Positions 8,189 to 16,887 of a DNA stretch of 64,000 nt are shown piece after piece. Under the pieces are notes generated by a model. That model was given only the letters and a program-made list of their open reading frames with translations, made no database searches and was not told the DNA's origin. The position numbers and the translations under genes were made by a program. The first letter of the stretch is position 1; every line of letters begins with the position of its first letter. Source of the stretch: Paenibacillus_AQ nitricinens (GTDB taxonomy: Bacteria; Bacillota; Bacilli; Paenibacillales; Paenibacillaceae); contig NZ_CP183948.1 in NCBI RefSeq assembly GCF_052056485.1, positions 4,774,001 through 4,838,000 on the forward strand, written 5' to 3'.

Positions 8189-8638
8189 TTAAGAAATGTA
8201 ACCCATGATTTGTGAAATTACATTCTTGCTGTCCTCAGGCTGGCGGCAAATAATAAGAATGGTATCATCGCCAGAGATGGTCCCCATAATTTGTGGCCAG
8301 TCAATATTATCAATCAAAGCAGCGACTGAGTTAGCCGTACCCGGTAAGCATTTCATCACCACAAGATTAGCCGATGAATCGATCTGCACAAAGTTATCCA
8401 CCAAAACGCGCTTTAGCTTCTGTATTGGATTGTACCGTTGATCCGTTGGAAGCGAATATTTGTATCTTCCATCATCCATAGGCACCTTAATGAGCAATAG
8501 CTCTTTAATATCTCGAGATACTGTAGCTTGAGTAACCTGAAAACCGGATTCACGCAAGGCTTCCACCAGCTCGTCCTGTGTCTCGATATCCTTTTGCGTA
8601 ATAATCTCGCGTATCTTAATATGTCGTTGTCCCTTCAT
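8189..8638 (-). CDS. argR: Arginine repressor ArgR/AhrC
   Basis: A hexameric regulator of 149 aa that represses arginine biosynthesis and activates catabolism in response to arginine. The N-terminal winged helix (1-70) contains SGFQVTQATVSRDIKELLLIK. The C-terminal oligomerisation and arginine-binding domain contains GTANSVAALID and GTISGDDTILIICR, with the conserved GDDT loop. The ATG at 8638 follows AGGAGG with 6 nt spacing. Its ribosome-binding site is the edge of a tandem repeat array (8651-8770). Confidence 0.97.
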   Translation of the reverse strand: MKGQRHIKIREIITQKDIETQDELVEALRESGFQVTQATVSRDIKELLLIKVPMDDGRYKYSLPTDQRYNPIQKLKRVLVDNFVQIDSSANLVVMKCLPGTANSVAALIDNIDWPQIMGTISGDDTILIICRQPEDSKNVISQIMGYIS

Positions 8639-8650
8639 TGTTGCCTCCTA

Positions 8651-8770
8651 AAAGTTTTGTAAGCGACACTTCCAGATTAGCAGCGACAAAACTACATCGG
8701 AAGCATGGACTTAGTTTTGTAAGCGATGCTCCCCGAATTGCTTCGGCAAAACTACTTCGGAAGCATACAC
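8651..8770. repeat. Two tandem copies of a 60-bp intergenic repeat
   Basis: Copies at 8651-8710 and 8711-8770 share GTTTTGTAAGCGA, GCAAAACTAC-TCGGAAGCAT and exact 60-bp phasing; the centre differs. Each copy has two interleaved complementary pairs: AGTTTTG with CAAAACT, and a GATGCTCC type with GGAAGCAT. On the minus strand the array ends in ACAAAACTTTTAGGAGG, so its last bases merge with the argR ribosome-binding site. A related array lies at 22511-22653. Confidence 0.75.
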
Positions 8771-8786
8771 CTAGTTAAATATGGAC

Positions 8787-9266
8787 TCAGTTTGATTCTC
8801 CGTCATCCCTGCCGAGCCTAATCACTTGAATAGATCCCGCAGCAACATTAACATACAAAACTCCACTACATTCCGGATAAATCAGTAAGTAAGGAAGCAA
8901 GGTATCTCGTAAGCCGCTGCCTGTGAAATCCAAAGGTTTGCGTGGTCTAGAAAGGATAACCAAATATATTGATCCTTCCTCTTTAGTCGCCACATAATCT
9001 ATAAATAACCGGCTATACATCTGCGCCCCGTTTACGTTGAAGGACAACGGGATTTTGAGCTTCCCTCCAACGACCTCGTACCCTTCATCCTCTAGTATGT
9101 CTATAGATGGGTGAGGAATAATCACTTTATTAAACGGGATCTGATCCTTCATGAAAGAACGCGGAGAACTTTGCAGCCATATATATATCCGATAAATTAT
9201 AAAAATCGATAATGCTACTCCAATAAACGCCATGACGACCTTGTCAGAGCTACCCGCCACTATCAA
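8787..9266 (-). CDS. Conserved hypothetical membrane-anchored protein
   Basis: A 159-aa protein with one N-terminal membrane helix (about residues 8-31), then a compact beta-rich soluble domain (GGKLKIPLSFNVNGAQMYSRLFIDYVA). It lies between tlyA and argR in the same direction. The ATG at 9266 has a weak upstream GAGGTGATTGA. I do not recognise a named family. The lack of export motifs beyond the single helix suggests an anchored protein of modest size. Confidence 0.6.
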   Translation of the reverse strand: MIVAGSSDKVVMAFIGVALSIFIIYRIYIWLQSSPRSFMKDQIPFNKVIIPHPSIDILEDEGYEVVGGKLKIPLSFNVNGAQMYSRLFIDYVATKEEGSIYLVILSRPRKPLDFTGSGLRDTLLPYLLIYPECSGVLYVNVAAGSIQVIRLGRDDGESN

Positions 9267-9361
9267 TCACCTCGGTGATTTATTCGCGTGAAGCCATGCC
9301 AATTCCTTCTTCTAAGCTGTCTTTTTAGAAGCTTTCCGAATAATTGTTATTTTCCATATGG

Positions 9362-9391
9362 AAAAAGAAACTCACCGGCGCGATGAGTTTC
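9362..9391 (-). terminator. tlyA operon terminator
   Basis: On the minus strand GAAACTCA pairs with TGAGTTTC and is followed by TTTTTCC. The tlyA stop codon lies within the hairpin. This is the likely 3' end of the folD-xseAB-ispA-dxs-tlyA transcript. Confidence 0.7.
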
Positions 9392-10274
9392 CATGAGTCG
9401 AATTTACATTAAAAGTACCCGTAGCCTGCTTAATCACTTCATCCGCTAGGAATGGGAAATCCTCCACTGGAAGGACTGTTGATACAGCCTCTGAAGGCTC
9501 TAATATACCTTCTTCAGCTTCCGCCAATTCAGGCGTTAGTCTCCAGTGAGCAAGAAACTCAATATTGCCTTCCCCGCCTGTAATCGGTGAAAAAGTTAAT
9601 CCCTTCAGCTGGTATCCTAGCTCTGCCGCCATGGTCAGTACATTAATTAATACCTCTTTATGAACAGCAGAATCACGAATTACACCTGATTTACCAACCT
9701 TCTCCCGTCCTGCCTCAAACTGTGGCTTGATCAGCGCAGCAATATCCGCCGGGCGATTAAGCAAAGCTTTGAGCGGTGGAAGAATTATTTTTAAGGAGAT
9801 AAATGAAACATCAATACTCGCAAAATCCGGAATAGGACCCACCAAATCTGGAGGTGTCATATATCGGAAATTCGTTCGTTCCATCACACTAACACGTTCA
9901 TCATTACGCAGTGACCAGTCCAGCTGATTATAGCCAACGTCAATCGCGTACACATGGCTTACCCCATTCTGAAGTGCACAATCCGTAAAGCCTCCAGTAG
10001 AAGCACCGATGTCCAGCATGGTCCGTCCCGTAAGATCAATATTAAATTGGCGTAGAGCCTTCTCCAGCTTTAGTCCCCCACGACTGACATAGGGATGCAC
10101 AGAGCCTTTAACCTTAAGGGTAGCCTCCCGTGACACCTTCATACCAGCCTTTTCAATGCGTTCTTCATCCGCGAGCACCAGTCCTGCCATAATAGCTGCT
10201 TTAGCCTTCTCACGGCTTTCATAAAAACCTTGCTCAACAAGTAGTACATCTATCCGTTCTTTACGGTGTTCCAT
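9372..10274 (-). CDS. tlyA: TlyA-family rRNA 2'-O-methyltransferase (YqxC)
   Basis: An S4-domain plus FtsJ-type SAM methyltransferase of 300 aa. Homologues methylate rRNA ribose; some were named haemolysins. The S4 RNA-binding domain is at residues 5-65 (RIDVLLVEQGFYESREKAK). SAM motif I is DIGASTGGFTDC, followed by the YAIDVGYNQLDW strand. The ATG at 10274 has GGGAG 6 nt upstream; an ATG at 10280 abuts that site, and the longer frame from 10355 would overlap dxs. It follows dxs by 46 bp, the standard Firmicute order. Confidence 0.9.
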   Translation of the reverse strand: MEHRKERIDVLLVEQGFYESREKAKAAIMAGLVLADEERIEKAGMKVSREATLKVKGSVHPYVSRGGLKLEKALRQFNIDLTGRTMLDIGASTGGFTDCALQNGVSHVYAIDVGYNQLDWSLRNDERVSVMERTNFRYMTPPDLVGPIPDFASIDVSFISLKIILPPLKALLNRPADIAALIKPQFEAGREKVGKSGVIRDSAVHKEVLINVLTMAAELGYQLKGLTFSPITGGEGNIEFLAHWRLTPELAEAEEGILEPSEAVSTVLPVEDFPFLADEVIKQATGTFNVNSTHGNSSRR

Positions 10275-10320
10275 GGTCATCTCCCGATCGTTCAAAGGGT
10301 TGCTAATTTCCGGCTTCCAT

Positions 10321-12225
10321 TTAGGAAGACGAAGTTGTTTTGTAGTTATATGCACTCAAAGCCATCATGGACTTGATACGTGCACATAGCGCTTCTACCG
10401 TAAGACCTGTTTCCTGGCGCTGTTCTTTAATAGAGCCGTGCTCCACAAAGATGTCAGGTACACCCATCAGATGTACACGAGCGTCATAAATTTCATTCTC
10501 TGCGTAGAATTCTAATACCGAGCTGCCGAGACTTCCCGCTTGGCAAGCCTCTTCAATAACAACCATGTTGGTTCCAGCGTGAGCCAAATCAAGCAGCATG
10601 GAGTTGTCCAGTGGCTTCAGGAACCGCGCATTCACGACGCCTACCTGAATCCCTTCCCGCTTCAGTAAATCAGCGGCTTCTTCAGCCACTTGAACCATAG
10701 GTCCGCAGGCTACAACAGCATAACCTTCGCCTGTACGTAGTCGTTCCCATGATCCGATTGGAATAGTACGCAGCTCAGGATCCATTGCTACACCTGTACC
10801 GTTAATACGCGGATAGCGATAAGCAATCGGACCATCATTATATTCAAGCGCCGTCTTCATCATATGACGCAGCTCATTTTCGTCTTTTGGCATCATCATC
10901 ACCATATTCGGAATATGGCGCATAAAAGCAACATCGTACACACCCTGATGAGTCTCACCATCCGCACCTACAAACCCCGCGCGGTCAATGGCGAACATAA
11001 CATTCGCGTTATGTCGGCAAATATCATGGACGATCTGATCATAGGCACGCTGCATGAAGGTAGAATACACCGCATATACCGGCTTCATCCCTTCCATAGC
11101 CAAAGCCGCACAAAGCGTAGCCGCATGTTGCTCGGCAATCCCGACATCAATCATACGATCGGGAAATTCCTTAGCAAAAGGAAATAAACCCGAGCCTCCT
11201 GGCATCGCAGGTGTAACAGCAATCAGACGGGAATCTTCCCGGCCCAGTTCGATCAGTGTCTCGCCAAATACTTCCGTGTACATTGGAGGACCCACAGCTT
11301 TAAGCGCCTGACCCGACTCAATTTTGTAGGGCGAAATGGCATGTGATTTATAGAAATCGGTCTCAGCCGGTTTGTAGCCCTTACCTTTCGTTGTTAGTAC
11401 ATGTACCAACACAGGTCCAGCCACGTTATCTGCTTGGTGGAAGGTATCAATCATCTTCTCCAAATCATGTCCATCAACCGGACCGAGATACGTAAAGCCG
11501 AGCTCTTCAAACAATACGCCTGGTACCATCATATATTTGAGACTATTCTTTAACTGTTCAGCAGTCTTCGCTAATCGTCCTCCGATGGCCGGAATCTTCT
11601 TAAGCAGCCCTTCTACCTCGTCTTTGGCACGCAAATAGTGGCGATCCGAACGTATTTTGCTTAGATAATTGTGCATGGCCCCTACATTAGGAGCAATCGA
11701 CATTTCATTATCGTTCAAAATAACCATCAGCTTACGCTTCTCATGGCCAATATGGTTAAGTGCTTCAAACGCCATTCCACCAGTAAGAGCGCCGTCACCA
11801 ATCACGGCAATCACCTTATTGTCTTCACCCTTGAGATCGCGGGCCATCGCCATTCCCATTGCTGCCGATAATGAGGTACTGCTATGTCCAGCTTCCCACA
11901 CATCATGCTCACTTTCGGAGCGCTTAACGAAGCCGCACAAGCCCTGATATTTGCGCAGGGTATCGAAGCGGTCTTGACGACCGGTCAGGATTTTGTGGAC
12001 ATATGCCTGGTGCCCAACGTCGTAAATCATTTTGTCCCGAGGGCTGTTATAACAATAATGCAAAGCCAAGGTAAGCTCCACGACTCCTAGATTGGATCCG
12101 AGGTGCCCCCCAGTTGCTGTTAGCTTCTCAATCAGAAATCGACGAATTTCCTCCGCTAGGGTAGTCAATTCATCGACTGACAATGATTTTAGTTGCTCAG
12201 GATCATTTATTTGTGGAAGCAGCAC
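10321..12225 (-). CDS. dxs: 1-deoxy-D-xylulose-5-phosphate synthase
   Basis: Thiamine-diphosphate enzyme that joins pyruvate and glyceraldehyde-3-phosphate in the first step of the MEP isoprenoid pathway. It has 634 aa, normal for the family. The ThDP motif is at VIGDGALTGGMAFEALN ending NDNEMSI. The transketolase pyrimidine-binding domain holds DVGIAEQHAATLCAALA and RAGFVGADGETHQGVYD. The C-terminal transketolase domain follows. The start is GTG at 12225 with GGGGAAC upstream. It lies downstream of ispA, so precursor and prenyl chain synthesis are linked. Confidence 0.98.
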   Translation of the reverse strand: MLLPQINDPEQLKSLSVDELTTLAEEIRRFLIEKLTATGGHLGSNLGVVELTLALHYCYNSPRDKMIYDVGHQAYVHKILTGRQDRFDTLRKYQGLCGFVKRSESEHDVWEAGHSSTSLSAAMGMAMARDLKGEDNKVIAVIGDGALTGGMAFEALNHIGHEKRKLMVILNDNEMSIAPNVGAMHNYLSKIRSDRHYLRAKDEVEGLLKKIPAIGGRLAKTAEQLKNSLKYMMVPGVLFEELGFTYLGPVDGHDLEKMIDTFHQADNVAGPVLVHVLTTKGKGYKPAETDFYKSHAISPYKIESGQALKAVGPPMYTEVFGETLIELGREDSRLIAVTPAMPGGSGLFPFAKEFPDRMIDVGIAEQHAATLCAALAMEGMKPVYAVYSTFMQRAYDQIVHDICRHNANVMFAIDRAGFVGADGETHQGVYDVAFMRHIPNMVMMMPKDENELRHMMKTALEYNDGPIAYRYPRINGTGVAMDPELRTIPIGSWERLRTGEGYAVVACGPMVQVAEEAADLLKREGIQVGVVNARFLKPLDNSMLLDLAHAGTNMVVIEEACQAGSLGSSVLEFYAENEIYDARVHLMGVPDIFVEHGSIKEQRQETGLTVEALCARIKSMMALSAYNYKTTSSS

Positions 12226-12270
12226 GTATAGTTCCCCGCTTTCCTAGATGTTGTAAATTATATAAAACCC

Positions 12271-12299
12271 ATTATAACACAAACGAAACGGCTGTCGAA
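12271..12299 (-). promoter_or_regulatory. Candidate dxs promoter
   Basis: On the minus strand TTCGAC (12294-12299) and TATAAT (12271-12276) are 17 bp apart, 46 bp before the dxs GTG. The -35 lies inside the loop of the ispA hairpin, so termination and new initiation overlap here. Confidence 0.45.
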
Positions 12300-12313
12300 A
12301 TACAGCCGTTTCG
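12284..12313 (-). terminator. Hairpin downstream of ispA
   Basis: CGAAACGGCTGT and ACAGCCGTTTCG form a perfect 12-bp stem with a 6-nt loop just after the ispA stop. The following T-tract is poor (TTTGTGTT), so it may be a leaky terminator or an mRNA-stabilising hairpin. Confidence 0.55.
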
Positions 12314-12324
12314 AAAGTTCATAA

Positions 12325-13272
12325 TTAGTGATCACGTGCCATTAAGTAATCTGCAATTTCCAGCAGGCGCTGGCTATCATGAAAGCCACCGTTCAGAACA
12401 GCATTATGGGCTGTTTCAGTAAGCTGCTTCACTTCTTCTCGCGATGCTTCGAGGCCAATAAAATAAGGATAGGTTACTTTATGCTGCTTAACATCACTGC
12501 CTGTTTTTTTGCCAAGTTTACCTTCGTCTCCAATTAAATCTAGAATGTCATCCTGGATTTGAAAAGCGAGTCCAATGGCTGTTCCAAATTTATGCAAAGC
12601 CTCAAGCTGCTGCTCGTTAGCACCTGCAATACGACCGCCAGCTAGCAGCGAAAAGATAATCAAATCCCCTGTCTTATGCAGATGAATGTACTTCAGCTGT
12701 GCAAGATCGGTTAGACCCTGCTCGCCTTCCATATCTGCAATCTGACCGCCAACCATACCACGAGGACCTGCCATTTCCGCCAAATCCTCTACGATGGATA
12801 GTACACTTTCTGCAGGGACACCAAATTTACGCGAGGCTTGTACCACACTGTAGAAAGCATGGGTCAGAAGGGCATCACCCGCAAGAATAGCGGTCGCTTC
12901 GCCAAAGACTTTATGATTCGTCAGCTTTCCGCGCCGATAATCATCATTATCCATGGCAGGCAAATCATCATGAATTAACGAGTAGGTATGTACCATCTCT
13001 ATAGCAGCAGCGACAGGCAGGGCAGCCTCTCGACTTCCTCCCAGTGCTTCACATGCGATAATCACCAGCAGTGGCCGGAGGCGTTTGCCCCCAGCCATAA
13101 GTGAATACTTCATGGCTTGCTGCAAATTCTCTGGAACCATCCATTGCGCGGGGAGAATAACCTCTAGTTCATGTGAGACTAGATCGCTTAAGGACGCAAT
13201 GTATTCCTCCAGTGGCTGACGCAGTGTTTCTCCTTCAGAGCTTCTCTCAAGCTCATGCTCAAAGCGAGTCAT
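12325..13272 (-). CDS. ispA: Farnesyl diphosphate synthase (IspA)
   Basis: An all-helical prenyltransferase of 315 aa that condenses isopentenyl diphosphate with allylic diphosphates. The first Asp-rich motif is in LIHDDLPAMDNDDYRRG and the second in FQIQDDILDLIGD. GGKRLRPLL is the family N-terminal motif. The ATG at 13272 is chosen because it follows GGGGACGCC and gives the normal N-terminus. The gene overlaps the xseB 3' end by 14 nt, which suggests translational coupling within the folD-xseAB-ispA-dxs operon. Confidence 0.96.
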   Translation of the reverse strand: MTRFEHELERSSEGETLRQPLEEYIASLSDLVSHELEVILPAQWMVPENLQQAMKYSLMAGGKRLRPLLVIIACEALGGSREAALPVAAAIEMVHTYSLIHDDLPAMDNDDYRRGKLTNHKVFGEATAILAGDALLTHAFYSVVQASRKFGVPAESVLSIVEDLAEMAGPRGMVGGQIADMEGEQGLTDLAQLKYIHLHKTGDLIIFSLLAGGRIAGANEQQLEALHKFGTAIGLAFQIQDDILDLIGDEGKLGKKTGSDVKQHKVTYPYFIGLEASREEVKQLTETAHNAVLNGGFHDSQRLLEIADYLMARDH

Positions 13273-13516
13273 CGGCGTCCCCTTCCAGACGTGCACCAAA
13301 CGGCTTCTTACGCAGTTCTCCGTCCTCTAGGGTAATCATTTCGATCTTACGCTCTACCTGCTCAAGCTTACTGCCGCAAAGCTGAGATAACTTCATACCT
13401 TGCTGAAATAAATCGATGGCCTTCTCCAGGGGAACGTCGCCGTGTTCAAGCTCACGTACGATTTCCTCCAGCCGGTCCATGGCGCCTTCAAAATCAAGTT
13501 CCGCTTCCTTCGTCAT
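13259..13516 (-). CDS. xseB: Exodeoxyribonuclease VII small subunit
   Basis: A helical protein of 85 aa that binds several-fold to XseA and forms the single-strand exonuclease VII. The family core is LDFEGAMDRLEEIVRELE, then DVPLEKAIDLFQQGMKL. The ATG at 13516 lies 12 nt after GGAGG; a GTG at 13528 directly abuts that site and is less likely. It overlaps the xseA end by 23 nt and the ispA start by 14 nt, so the three are translationally chained. Confidence 0.95.
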   Translation of the reverse strand: MTKEAELDFEGAMDRLEEIVRELEHGDVPLEKAIDLFQQGMKLSQLCGSKLEQVERKIEMITLEDGELRKKPFGARLEGDADDSL

Positions 13517-14873
13517 CGTCTTTGCCACCCTCCTTCATTCCCCATACCTGGCAGTTCAGCTGTCCGTCATTCATCTTTATCACTACAAGATCGCCAAGCT
13601 GTACTTCGGTCAGCGATTTGATTAAATGTTCTTCTGCTTCGTCATAGACTAAGCTGTAGCCTCTCGACATAACTTTAAGAGGGCTCAGTGCATCCAGATG
13701 ACGAATCTCCGCTACATAGCGAGCTCGCTTCTCCTGCAGGCGGGCCTGCATAGCGCCCATCAGCTCACGGCGCATGCTTTCAGTGCGCTGACGCGCAGCG
13801 GCAACACTGCCGTGCGGATGGAACCGCTGCAGACTATGATGCAGCACAGCTTTGCGCTCGCGGGAACGGCTGAGCCGTGCATCCGCTGAGCGCTGGAGCC
13901 GCTCACGCAGCTGATCCAGCCGCTGCGTGTGCTGCATCAGCGAGCGGCGCGGGCCTGCCAGCGCCAGCGAGCGTTCCAGCCCCGTGTGACGCTCGCGTCC
14001 GCGCTGGGCGCGTCTTTGCAGCGCTTGGCGCAGCCGCTGCTGCTGCCCGCGAAGCTGCGCAGCTAGCTCGCCGGCATGTGGCACGGCCAGCTCCGCGGCC
14101 GCTGTGGGCGTAGCCGCGCGGAGGTCGGCGGCGAAATCGGCAATCGTGAAATCGGTCTCGTGGCCAACGGCCGAGATGACCGGAATCCCTGATGCCGATA
14201 TCGCTCGCGCGACTTCCTCCTCGTTAAACGCCCACAGCTCCTCGAGCGAACCGCCGCCGCGGCCGACGATAAGCACGTCGGCCTCACCCATGCGGTTCAG
14301 CGCTCCAATCGCCTTCACAATCGAAGGTGCGGCGCCTTTGCCTTGCACCAGTACGGGATAGATTACAATAGCCACCTGCGGAAACCGCCGCTGGAGTGTA
14401 ATCACGATATCCCGTACTGCTGCCCCCGTTGGCGAAGTAATCACGCCAATGCACTTTGGAAAGCGAGGCAAAGGGCGTTTACGCGCTTCTGCAAACAGCC
14501 CCTCTTGCTCAAGCTTGCTCTTCAGCTGCTCATAGGCTAAATATAGACTACCAATTCCATCTGGCTGCATGTGTGTGGCATAGAACTGATACTGCCCGTC
14601 CCGTTCATATACGGTCACATTACCTCTAGCAATTACCCGAGCACCTTCCTTCGGAATAAAGGGCAGGCGCTGGTTATGAGAAGCAAACATAATCGCTTTG
14701 ATCCGACTGCTCTCATCCTTTAGCGTGAAATACATATGACCGCTACCATGATGCGTAAAGTTGGAAATCTCTCCGCGAATCCATACATCCGAAAGTAAAT
14801 TATCCGAGTCTAGCTTCATGCGGATGTAACGGTTGAGTTCTTTTATCGAATAGACCTGCCGCTCTGCCGCCAT
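13494..14873 (-). CDS. xseA: Exodeoxyribonuclease VII large subunit
   Basis: The catalytic subunit, 459 aa. An N-terminal OB-fold (1-100) contains DVWIRGEISNFTHHGSGHMYFTLKD. The catalytic domain has ITSPTGAAVRDI, GRGGGSLEELWAFNEE and GHETDFTIADFAADLRAATP. A long Arg/Gln/Ala-rich coiled coil (about 265-400) binds XseB. The stretch encoding that coiled coil (about 13750-14250) is clearly more GC-rich than its surroundings. The ATG at 14873 starts 13 bp after folD, so the two are co-transcribed. Confidence 0.97.
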   Translation of the reverse strand: MAAERQVYSIKELNRYIRMKLDSDNLLSDVWIRGEISNFTHHGSGHMYFTLKDESSRIKAIMFASHNQRLPFIPKEGARVIARGNVTVYERDGQYQFYATHMQPDGIGSLYLAYEQLKSKLEQEGLFAEARKRPLPRFPKCIGVITSPTGAAVRDIVITLQRRFPQVAIVIYPVLVQGKGAAPSIVKAIGALNRMGEADVLIVGRGGGSLEELWAFNEEEVARAISASGIPVISAVGHETDFTIADFAADLRAATPTAAAELAVPHAGELAAQLRGQQQRLRQALQRRAQRGRERHTGLERSLALAGPRRSLMQHTQRLDQLRERLQRSADARLSRSRERKAVLHHSLQRFHPHGSVAAARQRTESMRRELMGAMQARLQEKRARYVAEIRHLDALSPLKVMSRGYSLVYDEAEEHLIKSLTEVQLGDLVVIKMNDGQLNCQVWGMKEGGKDDDEGSGT

Positions 14874-14885
14874 GAATTCCTACCC

Positions 14886-15743
14886 CTATTCCAAGCCGTG
14901 ACGGCGTTTAGCCGCAATCAGCGTGTTGCTCATCAGCATTGTAATCGTCATCGGTCCAACCCCACCCGGAACAGGTGTGATGTATCCGGCAACTTCTTTT
15001 GCACTATCATAATCAACGTCACCTGCAAGCTTACCGTTATCCAAACGGTTCATACCCACATCAATGACAACAGCACCCGGTTTCACGTACGAAGCGTCAA
15101 TGAAATTCGCGCGTCCGATCGCAACAACTAGAATATCCGCTTGACGGCTAATTTCTTGCATATTAGCTGTACGGGAATGGCACATCGTCACAGTAGCATT
15201 CTCACGTTGCAATAACAAAGATACAGGCTTGCCTACAATATTACTGCGGCCAATGACCACAGCATGTTTACCAGCCATTCCTGTTCCTGTACGTTTAATT
15301 AGTTCAATTACACCTGCCGGTGTACAAGGAAGCAGACTGTCAGCACCAATCACTAGGTTACCTACATTTACAGGGTGGAAGCCGTCAACGTCTTTCTCCA
15401 CGGAGATCGCATCAATAACAGCTTTTTCCTCAATATGCTTAGGCAATGGAAGTTGAACTAGAATCCCATCAATATCATCGCGTTCATTAAGCTGCGCTAC
15501 GAGAGCCAGCAATTCTTCTTGCGTAGTAGACTCATCCAGTTTATGCACTTCCGAATGGAAACCAAGGCTAATACAAGATTTTTCCTTGTTGCGAACATAC
15601 ACTTGTGATCCTGGATCTTCACCTACTAGAATTACTGCCAGACCGGGCTTCACGCCACGTTTCGCCAGTTCAGCAACCTCCTGGGCAATACCAATACGAA
15701 TTTCCTCAGATACTTGTTTACCACTGATGATTGCTGCTGTCAT
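14886..15743 (-). CDS. folD: FolD bifunctional methylene-THF dehydrogenase/cyclohydrolase
   Basis: Converts 5,10-methylene-THF to 10-formyl-THF with NADP. It has 285 aa. The catalytic domain contains YVRNKEKSC with the active Lys and a DGILVQLPLPKH loop. The Rossmann part carries GRSNIVGKPVSLLL and ends PGGVGPMTITML, both family signatures. The ATG at 15743 follows GGGGAGAG; the frame extends upstream to 15782 but lacks a good site there. It is the first gene of the operon running to tlyA. Confidence 0.98.
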   Translation of the reverse strand: MTAAIISGKQVSEEIRIGIAQEVAELAKRGVKPGLAVILVGEDPGSQVYVRNKEKSCISLGFHSEVHKLDESTTQEELLALVAQLNERDDIDGILVQLPLPKHIEEKAVIDAISVEKDVDGFHPVNVGNLVIGADSLLPCTPAGVIELIKRTGTGMAGKHAVVIGRSNIVGKPVSLLLQRENATVTMCHSRTANMQEISRQADILVVAIGRANFIDASYVKPGAVVIDVGMNRLDNGKLAGDVDYDSAKEVAGYITPVPGGVGPMTITMLMSNTLIAAKRRHGLE

Positions 15744-15782
15744 GATAGTCTCTCCCCTTTTATATACTTTACTATTGTACAA

Positions 15783-15828
15783 GCATAAACGCCTTTGGCG
15801 TCCTTATGAGAACGGTAAGCGTTTATGC
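15783..15828 (-). terminator. Hairpin between nusB and folD
   Basis: GCATAAACGC (15783-15792) and GCGTTTATGC (15819-15828) pair perfectly around a 26-nt loop that itself holds ACGCC-TT-TGGCGT. On the minus strand no strong T-tract follows. It is placed 40 bp before folD and may be an attenuator or processing site. Confidence 0.45.
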
Positions 15829-15887
15829 GAGAAATATAAAACATAAAGAATAGGTGAATAACTTATACTTGCTTATATTTATAAAAA

Positions 15888-16340
15888 TTAAGAATGGTCA
15901 GCTTTAATTGTATCTATCTCCTGAATCATCTTACCAAGCACACCGTTTACAAACTTACCGGAATCATCCGTTCCAAAATGCTTGGCCAAATCTATAGCCT
16001 CATTCACAGCAACCTTAGCCGGAACATCATTCGCGAACACCATTTCATACGCCGCAAGACGTAAAATTTGACGATCCACACGTGACAGACGGCTCATTTG
16101 CCAGCCTTTCAAGTAATGCTCAAGCATATCGTCAATTGCAACCTTGTGCTCCCACACACCGTTTACATGCTCCACCACATAATGCTTAAGCTGAATTTCG
16201 TCCGTAATTACACGTTCGGTTTCATTCTCCTCTGAAGCTTCCTCCAGCAGCATCTCTACGGCTTCTGCGCTCTCTACATCGTTCATTTCCATCTGATACA
16301 GGCTTTGGACAATAATCTCTCTCGCTATACGTCTTTTCAT
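15888..16340 (-). CDS. nusB: Transcription antitermination factor NusB
   Basis: An RNA-binding helical protein of 150 aa that with NusE binds boxA and supports rRNA transcription. It contains the family pattern REIIVQSLYQMEMN, then LSRVDRQILRLAAYEM and VAVNEAIDLAKHFG with VNGVLGKM near the end. The ATG at 16340 follows AGGAGG with 6 nt spacing. It lies upstream of folD as in many Firmicutes. Confidence 0.97.
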   Translation of the reverse strand: MKRRIAREIIVQSLYQMEMNDVESAEAVEMLLEEASEENETERVITDEIQLKHYVVEHVNGVWEHKVAIDDMLEHYLKGWQMSRLSRVDRQILRLAAYEMVFANDVPAKVAVNEAIDLAKHFGTDDSGKFVNGVLGKMIQEIDTIKADHS

Positions 16341-16554
16341 GTGTTCCTCCTAAAATCTTATATCGCATTAACATCTTTACTCAAACTTCTATAACGTCGG
16401 GCAACCATACATATAACTTCACACCTCAAGCGTAATAATAATTCAGACTTTAATCACATCGCCTATAATTATTTTAAGCCCAAATCCTTCGAATTCTATC
16501 CCTAATCCTTAGAGGATTATTGTCCGATGTCCGTTTAAGATACCTTTTCCAATT

Positions 16555-16636
16555 AAAAAAACCGCAAAGTCTTTCTTCCAGGGGCATTGGACAACACAAA
16601 CTTACGGCTTCCTGCTCCGGGAAAAAGACTATCGCG
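16555..16636 (-). terminator. Terminator of the asp23-amaP-DUF2273 block
   Basis: On the minus strand a long imperfect stem (CCGC, AGTCTTTTTCC pairing with GGAAGAAAGACT, GCGG) runs into TTTTTTT. It begins right after the DUF2273 stop and separates this block from nusB. Confidence 0.65.
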
Positions 16637-16638
16637 GT

Positions 16639-16872
16639 TCACTTGAAGGGACGCCAGCGTCCGGATAGACGCGTAATCAGCTCCTGCCACTGAAACAGGG
16701 GAGCCTCTGCGTTATCCTTTCTTTTGCCGAACGTATATCCGATGAACACTACCAGTGCAAAGAACAACATATCCCAAAAACCGCAAATTAAATATATCAA
16801 CCCTAGACCAATGCCGAAAGTCACTCCGGCGATTCTACCCCCGTGACTTTCCCATACTTCTTTCCAAGACAT
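16639..16872 (-). CDS. DUF2273 small membrane protein
   Basis: A 77-aa protein with two membrane helices (about 14-31 and 33-48) separated by a short turn and a short cytoplasmic tail (SGRWRPFK). The family always sits with Asp23 and AmaP, as here, and is presumed to help place the stress proteins at the membrane. The ATG at 16872 follows AGAGGTG. Confidence 0.85.
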   Translation of the reverse strand: MSWKEVWESHGGRIAGVTFGIGLGLIYLICGFWDMLFFALVVFIGYTFGKRKDNAEAPLFQWQELITRLSGRWRPFK

Positions 16873-16887
16873 AAGGGAAATTCACCT

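Noticed and set aside
8651..8770. Possible CRISPR array
   Set aside because: Repeats are adjacent with no unique spacers, and there are no cas genes. The same holds for 22511-22653 and 47960-48075.
13877..14361. Several GC-rich frames in both directions inside xseA
   Set aside because: Explained by the GC-rich coiled-coil coding region, where stop codons are rare in all frames.
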